Source: Dunaliella salina (lineage: Eukaryota; Chlorophyta; Chlorophyceae; Chlamydomonadales; Dunaliellaceae). Taken from it: a DNA stretch of 13,536 bases. The notes beneath the pieces are model-generated. The model was not told where the DNA came from, made no database searches, and saw only the letters and a list, made by a program, of their open reading frames with translations. Position numbers and translations under genes: made by a program. This document shows positions 7,238 to 13,536 of this stretch, one piece after another. The first letter of the stretch is position 1. Every line of letters begins with the position of its first letter. Location: assembly GCA_002284615.2 (NCBI GenBank), contig MU069601.1, forward strand, positions 58,663-72,198, in the 5' to 3' direction.

Positions 7238-7332
7238 CCCAGAACTTCAAGTAGTTCCCAGAACTTTGAGTAGTTCCCAGAACTTCGAGTAGTTCCCAGA
7301 ACTTCAAGTAGTTCCCAGAACTTCAAGTAGTT
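7238..7332. repeat. 19-bp tandem repeat, five copies
   Basis: Five head-to-tail copies of CCCAGAACTTCAAGTAGTT, two of them with one or two substitutions in the TTCAAG part, followed by a partial unit ACTTCAAGTAGTAAG. Each junction contains GAACT and AGTTC, so short hairpins can form throughout. It sits ten bases from the CA run. Confidence 0.93.
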
Positions 7333-7388
7333 ACTTCAAGTAGTAAGTTGCAATAAGTTATTATAACCCCCTCTTTGATACTGAGGAT

Positions 7389-7748
7389 ATGGAAGTAGAG
7401 AATGCTACCCCCAGCTGCCATGAGAGCCCAACCCCAAACAGTCAACCGCATGCAGAGGTGCACTTATACCAAGGCAGACGCACTCGCAAAAGAAACAATC
7501 CCCACGCGGAGCAGCCGCAAACACAAGTACATAATATACAACCCAATCAACCCTTTTTGACACCCCACTCACAGACCCCATCCCCGGAGCCCTCTCAGAC
7601 CCCACAAATTGGAAGCAGAAGGTCCAGAGGGAGCCAAGCCCCAGGGTCAACTCTTTTTGACCCTGACCCCCAACCCATAATATCCCCTTGTCCCTCACCT
7701 CCAAACACTTCAAGCGCTGATTTTCCCCCAACGGCTCTGGAATTATAA
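7389..7748 (+). pseudogene. Pro/Ser-rich linker of the element
   Basis: The frame opens with ATG at 7389 and ends at 7748. The sequence is Pro-, Ser-, Thr- and Gln-rich with a basic patch YQGRRTRKRNN near residue 27, which could serve in nuclear import. Nothing in it looks folded. It ends where the chromo-like segment begins in the next frame (about 7741), so a +1 frameshift near 7740 breaks an originally continuous protein. The upstream N-terminal module uses yet another frame, so I cannot tell whether this ATG was a genuine start. A disordered linker between retroelement domains is the most economical reading. Confidence 0.5.
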
Positions 7749-8375
7749 ACAGAATAAAGCTGCTACATTAAGCGCAGTTGAAGCTAACAACACCATCTTT
7801 TGCTTTGACCATATTATCCTAGATATCTTGGGCTGGCAACACTTCCGGAAATATAAGAGAACTGAAAAAAAGAAGCAAAAACAATACAAAGTACAATGGC
7901 ACCCCTTCACCATTGAAAAATGGGCCTTGCCCATTTTCCAAAATGATGGGCTAAAAGTGGCCTCTTCAAAGCATGTACCAAGAAGAACTAGAGCAGACCC
8001 GTGTTGCCAGCTCTGCTGGAGCCCATTAAGCAAAGAATACACCTTTGAAAGTCAAATCCATGAAGATATGCCCACCTAAGATACCTGCCACCGCACATAC
8101 CACTGGGACTGTCTCATAGATGTCAGAGCACGCTCCCAAAATGACCGGGCACTGAGCGAACAAAATGAGCACTGGGACTGCCCTGCCTGCGCATCCCTGT
8201 CATACTCCCAAAGAGCGGAAAGGATCAACTTCTCGAAAGACTGTGAAATGATCTATGTAGAGTGGCATCCTAAATGGGAAGCTGAAGAAATGTTACGAAT
8301 ACACCCAGACCTGGATGCTCACGTGCAAGCCTTTGACGCGGAAGAACGACCAGTGGTTGTAGAAGACCCTTGGCC
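7741..8375 (+). pseudogene. Chromo-like segment and PHD-type zinc finger
   Basis: One frame reads from 7741 to about 8375 with a single stop, TAA at 8077-8079. After a Lys-rich stretch it has YKVQWHPFTIEKWALPIF, loosely chromo-like, and later VEWHPKWEAEEML. Between them are zinc ligands: C-x2-C (codons 8005 and 8014), C-x4-H-x2-C (8086, 8101, 8110) and W-x-C-x2-C (8179, 8188). Their order and the Trp before the last pair fit a Cys4-His-Cys3 PHD finger. The missing third ligand would fall at or very near the stop codon. PHD and chromo modules bind histone tails, so the protein may have steered integration or bound chromatin (inference). The frame is lost near 8375, where coding continues in another frame. 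A RING-type finger is possible but fits less well. Confidence 0.62.
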
Positions 8376-8732
8376 GTTGATCTGGACCTGGACGATCTTG
8401 TCAACCAAGGCTTTGAAGGCAATCCTCAGAGCCTTTCTGACTCTTCATGGATCTCAACTACCGGTTGCGCCATTTGCAAAAATGTCACCTTTGACTTCCA
8501 ACCTACCAATTCCCAGACAGATATCATGCCAGCATGGCAATGTGAAATTATCATTAGAAGTGTTGACCTCATGAAGGAAGCTCTTCACTCGGACACGACT
8601 GATAAGGTCGCCATGCCAGCACAAATGCCAGAGGTAACCACCTCCGAATGCACCTGTATTTACAATGCCAATGGCAAGTGCGCTGGCATGCTCACTGTAG
8701 ACAGCCTCGTGACCCTGCTTGAAGCCTATTAA
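8370..8732 (+). pseudogene. Linker with second Cys-rich segment
   Basis: Coding resumes in the frame starting at 8370 (the ATG there is probably incidental): DLDLDDLVNQGFEGNP, then TTGCAICKNVTFDFQP, MPAWQCEIIIRSVDL and CTCIYNANGKCAGMLTVDSL, with a stop at 8730-8732. It follows the PHD region by a frameshift and shares its frame with the methyltransferase-like and RNase H parts further on. The C-x2-C near 8470 may be half of another zinc site, but no matching His/Cys pair is clear. I do not recognise the domain. Collinearity and the shared downstream frame are the reasons for treating it as part of the same protein. Confidence 0.5.
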
Positions 8733-9449
8733 GCACCCAAAAGAGCAGGCATTCATGCCACCATTCAGCCCCCTGTCCAGGATTCAGCAATTGAAATTCT
8801 GGGTTTGCTCTCTTGCCAAAAGGCTCAACAAAAAAATTTGTTTGATCAGAGCAAAAAGGTTTCCAATTCAAACATGTTTATAACTCCTTCCCACATATGA
8901 TGAGCCCTGCAGTAGTGGTGCACGGGCTCAGTCGAGAGGTATTCCAGCCCTCTTGATTTTGGAAATACCTACGACACCTGTTTCAGTACAAACGACCGAG
9001 ACCAGGTCTTTGGGGCGCACACAGATGCCCTCTCTGTGCGCTACACTGGCTTCTCCTTCTGCCATCCCCCACATGATGATGAAATAATGTTTAAACTCCT
9101 GCGCCATGCAGTGCATTCCTCCCTCCAAAGCACAGGTCCAGTTGCCACCTTCATGATCCTGCCCCACTGCAGAGGCTTCAGCTGCAACGCATATATGAGC
9201 TGGCTCAAACAATTTCCAGATGTTGCAGGAGTGCTCGTCAAATTCCCTGCAAAAGAAATCCAATTCCAGGCACCACAACACTGGTTTGATACCATACCCA
9301 ATCCTACCCCACCTTCCTATCCTATGCAACTCATTGTTGTGTGGAACCTTAATGCCAGAGTAATGCTGGATAGCACAAACAAAGACTGGTACCAGCTCCT
9401 CCAACAAGATATAAAGCAAGATGCTCCAGAAGCATGTTGGCTACCCTGA
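8733..9449 (+). pseudogene. Dam-like adenine methyltransferase-like domain
   Basis: The frame continues from 8733. It contains FITPSH, then stops at 8898, 8901 and 8913, then an open stretch to 9449: VERYSSPLDFGNTYDT, DQVFGAHTDALSVRYTGFSF, CHPPHDDEIMFKLLRHAVHS, VATFMILPHCRG, QAPQHWFD and LIVVWNLNAR. The order TP..., SPLDF, then PP-x-D followed by a helix and a strand ending in ILP recalls phage-type DNA N6-adenine methyltransferases (Dam family) or the related PCIF1-like fold, where N/D-P-P-Y/F is the catalytic motif. Here that position reads His-Pro-Pro-His (9063-9074), so the domain may be inactive or differ in substrate. A methyltransferase could modify element DNA or its target (inference). 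The assignment is by motif order only; a structure-based search would settle it. Confidence 0.45.
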
Positions 9450-9467
9450 GATCCTCCAAATCCTGCC

Positions 9468-10138
9468 ATGCCACTGCAAACACACCAACACCTTGCATCA
9501 AACACCTGGAAGCTGAAATTCCAATCACTCCCCCCTGACATTCAAGATTGTTCACACAAGTGCCCTCAAGAAAGGGCAGCATTCACTCCTGCCAACTTCA
9601 GAAAGATGTCCACACCCAAAATCAAGGATTGGAGGAAAATGACCTACACTGACGGTAGTGTTATTAAATACAAAGATAAAGACTCCCCACCACTTTCTGG
9701 CTCAGGTGTTTACAAACCGGGCAGGGACACAGCTCCACCCTCCCAACACCTGCATCTGCACATAAAACCCAATGGCCATGGGCCCACCAATACCATCACT
9801 AGAGCAGGACTCATGGGTATCCTTGTGGCACTCCAACACGAGCATACTGAAATTGCCACTGATGGTGCATCCTGCCTCTTTCAAATTTCTAATCAAACCC
9901 TTCATCCCATGCGCATGAGATATCACCTACACACAGAGCTCATTTATGCAATATCAACCATATTAGAACACTCCCCTCACCCTATTCATTTCAACAAAGT
10001 CAAAGATCCCACTCTGGCATCATAGGAAATGAGGGGGCTGACGCTTGCGCTTGCACCGCAGCCCTCTCTTTCACACCACAGACATTGCACTTCAAGATGC
10101 CAGGGACCCTTTCCACAATTTTTATTGGCTTTCATTGA
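9468..10138 (+). pseudogene. RNase H domain, frameshifted
   Basis: The same frame as the methyltransferase-like part resumes after a stop at 9447-9449. It has DWRKMTYTDGSVIKY with the first catalytic Asp (9651-9653). Next come GPTNTITRAGLMGI, where the usual Glu of RAEL is Gly (9807-9809), and ATDGASCLFQI with the third carboxylate (9861-9863). The frame then reads FNKVKD and a stop at 10023-10025. In another frame SHSGIIGNEGADACA follows directly, with the conserved His (10010) and last Asp (10040). Deleting two bases (10005-10006) would join the halves as KVK-SHSGIIGNE. RNase H removes RNA during second-strand synthesis in some LINE clades. The lost Glu and the frameshift make this copy inactive. 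Domain identity is secure. Confidence 0.9.
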
Positions 10139-10315
10139 AGACCTCTTCCACACAAAATGATGGTATATATCGCTCCCACGCTTTCCCCATGCACTACCTC
10201 ACAAACCTGACAAACTTAAAACACACATGCACAAGAAACACAAACTCGGCTCTGCTAACACCTCTGACTACCACTACCAGAGATGGCAGAAGCTTAACGA
10301 TGCCACACCACCCAC
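10139..10315 (+). pseudogene. Frameshifted linker between RNase H and CCHC knuckle
   Basis: The coding trace continues through at least two frames: IALQDARDPFHNFYWL in one (from about 10090), then KLKTHMHKKHKLGSANT and SDYHYQRWQKLNDATPPT in another (10212-10316, stop at 10317-10319). A further frameshift at about 10316 leads into the CCHC-endonuclease frame. Basic, His- and Lys-rich sequence of this kind is common between RNase H and the C-terminal knuckle. No fold is recognised. Confidence 0.5.
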
Positions 10316-11166
10316 ATAAATGCAAACACTGATGCTCACAACCCAATATCTGAACTTGCTAACAAGGAGATTAGCAACTCCTTCTGGGAAAATCCAAAGA
10401 TTGCCCTTAAACAACAAATATTCATAATGAAGTATCGAACGGATACACTGTACACTCAGAGTCATGCCTCCAACTTCAACTTTTCTAGTTCTGATAGATG
10501 CCCACTCTGTGCAAATACGGACAACATTTATCACGTTCTGCTTAGGTGGACCAACCCAACAATGAGTGGGATGCACACCAACAGACACAATGCGGCCCTT
10601 AGTCTCTGCGTGGAAGCCCTCAGTAAAGGCCGATATGGCTCATCCCTCATTAGCATGGATGGCTGCAATCATGACAGACTTCTGGATCAAGGCATACAAA
10701 TCCCTGAAAACACATCTCGAGCTATTCCAAATTGGGTTTTCCCAAATGACATTGCCTCACCTGCTCGGCACCAAAGCCGCCCTGATGCTCTTTTTGTGCG
10801 CCCCATTCCAGGCAGACAAGCCCACCTAGATCCTACCAAGATCCCCCCACAAGATAAGGACATCCAGCTCGTTGAACTTAATTTCTGCCCCGACACAAAT
10901 CCCTTCATCACTTCAGAGCGTGCGCAGGCTCAACATTCCCACACCATAAACAGACTTGAAACACGCAGCTTAAGAGACCCAAACAGGAATAGCAAAGTGA
11001 CTTTGCACATCATCAATTCACAACAATTATACAATTACACCTCTTTTAAATCTGGGCCTGGCCAAACAAAAAGCTAATCGCTAGCATCCCAGATTAGGGA
11101 CCATGCCATCCAAAGATTATCCACCATCATTAACACTACAGACATGCACTTTGCTCTCAGGAGGCA
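10316..11166 (+). pseudogene. CCHC knuckle and restriction-like endonuclease (RLE)
   Basis: An open frame runs from 10316 to the stop at 11075-11077. After FWENPKIALKQQ and KYRTDTLYTQ comes C-x2-C-x7-H-x4-W (codons 10499, 10508, 10532, 10547), exactly the CX2CX7HX4C spacing of R2-type non-LTR elements with the last Cys replaced by Trp. About 75 residues later HQSRPDALFV (Asp codon 10784-10786) and, 29 residues on, IQLVELNF (Glu codon 10874-10876) fit the PD-(D/E)xK core of an RLE, which nicks the chromosomal target for target-primed reverse transcription. E-x-N in place of E-x-K is unusual. Past the stop, SQIRDHAIQRLSTIINT in another frame (to about 11166) matches the tail seen at 1257-1625. 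Domain order RNase H-CCHC-RLE fits the Dualen/RandI clade. Confidence 0.75.
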
Positions 11167-11262
11167 TGTGGGAGGGAGTTTGCTGGGCGCGCAGAGGCGG
11201 CTGAGGGTGGAAGAAGGAGAGTCCGAGCGCTCAGGGGCATGGCAAGCAATCCTCCGGATCCC
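11167..11262. other. Short spacer, nothing recognised
   Basis: GC-rich sequence between the end of endonuclease-tail similarity and the dispersed repeat. It may be the element's C-terminal or 3' UTR sequence, but nothing in it is diagnostic. Confidence 0.4.
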
Positions 11263-11412
11263 CATTAGTTTAGTCTCTTGCTCTCTCCTAGGCTAGTTTC
11301 GTCTAGTTTAGGTAGAGGGCCCCCTGTTGAGGCCTCTAACTTTTGTTAGGGTTCTTCCCTTAATGCACGCGGCCTTTGGCGTGCGTAGGCTTATCTTTTC
11401 TTTTCTTTCCTG
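11263..11412 (+). repeat. Dispersed retroelement-like repeat, copy C, with C/T tail
   Basis: Aligns with 2817-2997 from CATTAG through GGCTAG and GAGGCC to the shared 20-base core (11355-11374). This copy has the perfect hairpin: TGCACGC pairs with GCGTGCG around a GGCCTTTG-type loop (one wobble pair). A TCTTTTCTTTTCTTTCC tail follows. It lies about 100 bases downstream of the endonuclease tail on the same strand, so it could be that element's own 3' UTR and tail. Confidence 0.68.
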
Positions 11413-11413
11413 C

Positions 11414-11582
11414 CTCAAGTAAGCCAACAAGATTACCGTAAGGCAGTTTTGAATCAGGCGTTTCTTATCCTGAATCAGGGTTGGATCAGGTCCAGATCAG
11501 AAATCCCTCCTGATTCAGATTCAAACCAGAACCAACTGTCCTAAATCAGACCTACATCAGACCAAACCACACTTTCCAACGT
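11414..11582 (-). repeat. CTGAWTCAG repeat array C, inverted end
   Basis: Begins with CTCAAGTAAGCC, like the unit start in array B, then GGCAG, CTGAATCAG and CTGATTCAG sites with variants. It ends with AAACCACACTTTCCAACGT (11564-11582), the exact reverse complement of the left end of array A. It follows the C/T tail of the dispersed repeat with no spacer. Confidence 0.75.
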
Positions 11583-11631
11583 ACTTTGGCCCCTTGAAGG
11601 CAGAGACTCCACACATCACCCGCAGAATATG

Positions 11632-11792
11632 AGTCCAGAGACAGATATCCACCTCGTTGAGCTAAGATGTTGCTCTGACACCAATCCTGAACAAACACTC
11701 CACACTGCATAAAATAAGCACAAATACACCATTGAGAGCATACGCACAATAACTCTTCGGGGCATACACAGTCAACATCCCAGCCCACAATT
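11632..11792 (+). pseudogene. RLE catalytic-core fragment
   Basis: The frame reads SPETDIHLVELRCCSDTNPE, a stop at 11710-11712, then NKHKYTIESIRT. It matches DIQLVELNFCPDTNPF and QAQHSHTINRL of the copy at 10316-11077, so it keeps the second half of the PD-(D/E)xK core, here E-L-R. Only about 50 codons survive, between repeat array C and another fragment of the same family that starts further N-terminal. The two pieces are therefore out of order, showing a rearrangement or two separate insertions. Confidence 0.62.
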
Positions 11793-11804
11793 CGAATTGT
11801 CGAC

Positions 11805-12283
11805 ATGATAACATGGAAAGGCAACCCCTTCTGGAAAAATCCTGTGGTTACCCTAAAACAGCAAATTAACGTGACCAAGTATTGAACAGGTGCACTGTAC
11901 ACACAAAAACATGCCTTCAGATTCAACTTTTCTTCCACTTCTGTAAGATGCTCATTCTGGTGATAAGGATAACGTAGGTCACACACTCCTCGGGTGTACC
12001 GACTCCACGATGAGTGGGATGCACACCAACAGACATTATGCAGGCCTTAGTCTCTATGTAAAAGCCCTCAGTAAAGGCCGGTTTAAACCAAATCTGGCTC
12101 ATCTCTTATTGGTATGGATGGCTGCAGTAATGAGAGATTCCAGGAACAGAGTATGCAAGTCCCTGAAAACATAACACGAAGCATTCCTGATTGGATTTTC
12201 CCGAATGCTAATGGCTCTTCAGCCCGCCACCAAAGCCGCCCAGGTGCTATCTTTGTGCACTCTATACAAGCTCCCATGCAATT
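11805..12283 (+). pseudogene. Second CCHC-RLE fragment, inactivated
   Basis: Starts with MITWKGNPFWKNPVV and follows the copy at 10390-10800 closely in DNA and protein (KHAFRFNF, TMSGMHTNRH, ALSKGR, MDGCSNERF, PDWIFPNANGSSARHQSR). The knuckle keeps Cys 11949, His 11980 and Cys 11995, but a 2-base deletion at the second Cys shifts the frame. A TGA at 11883-11885 replaces the CGA Arg codon of the other copy. The endonuclease motif reads RPG, with the catalytic Asp codon changed from GAT to GGT (12243-12245). About 14 extra bases with the palindrome GGTTTAAACC sit near 12080. Similarity stops after IQAPM near 12283. The cysteines lost differ between the two copies, so together they show the ancestral CX2CX7HX4C. 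Confidence 0.75.
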
Positions 12284-13536
12284 ATTGACCTGCTTTGAAA
12301 TCTCTTCAAGATTACAAGGTTTAGCTCTAAAACAAATATTAAAGGAAAGGGTAAAATCTAGACGAAGCAGGAGAGGCTAGGCACGTGATCAGAAACATAT
12401 AAGTTCAAGTTTATTCTGGCCATCAGCCAGCATGCAGCCGAAGAAAAAGAACGACAAGGAAACGTTGTGTTGGCAGCCAAAACGCTCTTGACATCAAGGA
12501 GAGAAGATGCCAAAACCACATGGGACCACCATACCCTTTTCAATGCATGAAATAACAAGTTCAACAAGTTGTGTTCATGAACAATGTTCAATGTGAAAAA
12601 GAAATGAGAGTTTCCCTTTCATGCCCCAGGCAAACCCAATGAGATTGTAAACCACCTTGAAGGCAGAAAACAACACATTACCTTGGTCCTTAGTAATCAA
12701 AACGTGCCAGGAACAAAAGCAGAAATATCAAAGCATTGTTTCTTGCAATGTAACTACTATCAAATTATAGCAAAGCATACAAAGATGAGCTAAATGCCAA
12801 TGGAGAAGCAATTAAGAATTGGTGGCAACAATTAGATCGCCTGCAACCAGTGACAGCTTTGCTAAGGTTTGATTAAGAGTAACCCAGGAAGTGAGAAACA
12901 TGTATTAAGACAAGAAACACATAAGTGCGGCTCATGGTAGGGAACACCAGAAGCTAATGTCCTGGACTGGAAATGAGCAAGAAGCTTGGATTCACCATCG
13001 TCCAACAACCCACAGCACAGAAGCGGCACCCAGGCTGAAACATTGTACAGAGCACGAACCAGATCACCCTGTAAGGAAGCAACTGGTTTGCAGAGTTGTT
13101 CGGTGGTTCAAGGTCTAAAATTTGGCTGCTCAAACAGATATGCTAAGGACAACTGCAAAAGTGCACAATGGTGATGTCTTATTGATGTGGATCATACAAG
13201 CCGTCCATGCCTCACTGGTTGCAGGGACCACTGAAGTAGAGATTGAAGCCAGCAAGTCAAGATGTGTCGGAAACATGTTCATGTGTACACAGTTGGAAAG
13301 GTCATCAGGCATGCTTACTATGAAGTGCCACTGGGGTGAGCACAAGAGCAAGGGAAGGATCAGCCCCAGGCCTTATCAAACACACAGCATGCTTGAGGTC
13401 CTGGGGCGCTTGCTGGGACAGCCAGCAGCTCCAGAGCTTGNTGTGTGACCAGGCTGGCTCAGATTGCCTGCATCAGCTGAGATTTGGCAGCCTGGCCGCA
13501 GGTGCATGGGCCTCTGCTGGGATGGCAGCGCGTTGG
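12284..13536. other. Unassigned sequence to the window end
   Basis: No retroelement motif, RNA gene or repeat array is recognised. A plus-strand frame at 13122-13448 stays open for 108 codons (one ambiguous base at 13441) but has no familiar motif. On the minus strand AATAAA occurs near 12414-12409, which could be a polyadenylation signal for a minus-strand transcript. This part has more ordinary composition than the rest and may be host intergenic or intron sequence. Confidence 0.4.

Noticed and set aside
7006..7326. Minus-strand frames through the CA repeat and 19-bp repeat
   Set aside because: Trivial Cys-Val and repeat-encoded sequence.
8928..9419. Minus-strand 163-codon frame
   Set aside because: Antisense to the methyltransferase-like domain, with no motif; the plus strand is collinear with its neighbours.
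11552..11986. Minus-strand 144-codon frame
   Set aside because: It spans a repeat end and two plus-strand endonuclease fragments, so it is a shadow.

Overview
This is nuclear DNA of a eukaryote made almost entirely of decayed retroelement fragments, satellite-like repeats and microsatellites. I see no operons, ribosome binding sites or intact genes. The coding remnants fit non-LTR retrotransposons (LINEs), in particular the type with RNase H, a CCHC zinc knuckle and a C-terminal restriction-like endonuclease (RLE). Non-LTR elements combining RNase H with an RLE are known as the Dualen/RandI clade of green algae, so a green-lineage alga or related plant is my best guess for the host. This is inference; no host gene here confirms it.

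Layout. 1-251: palindromic CGGCTGA tandem repeat. 255-2015: a chain of minus-strand LINE fragments (RNase H, CCHC knuckle, endonuclease tail) separated by pyrimidine-rich 3' tails. 2169-2818: hexamer-based minisatellite. 2817-2997: plus-oriented dispersed repeat ending in a TTTTC tail. 3010-3930: minus-strand reverse transcriptase pseudogene with a YADD box. 4371-4616: 123-bp tandem duplication. 4944-5165 and 6014-6435: arrays built on CTGAWTCAG. 5348-5412: TG/CG microsatellite.

6436-11166 is the centre of interest. It is a plus-strand, multiply broken but largely collinear element: an N-terminal module of unknown function, a CA microsatellite and 19-bp tandem repeat, a Pro-rich linker, a chromo-like segment, a PHD-type zinc finger, a Dam-like adenine methyltransferase-like domain, RNase H, a CCHC knuckle and an RLE. 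No reverse transcriptase or APE endonuclease lies between the methyltransferase and RNase H, where they would be expected. 11263-11412 is a second dispersed repeat and 11414-11582 a third CTGAWTCAG array. 11632-12283 holds two more pieces of the same endonuclease family, one with the catalytic Asp codon changed. 12284-13536 holds nothing I recognise.

If the element was once intact, the RLE would nick the target, RT and RNase H would copy the RNA, and the PHD, chromo-like and methyltransferase parts would act on chromatin or DNA modification at the insertion site. All copies seen here are inactivated by stops, frameshifts and changed catalytic residues.
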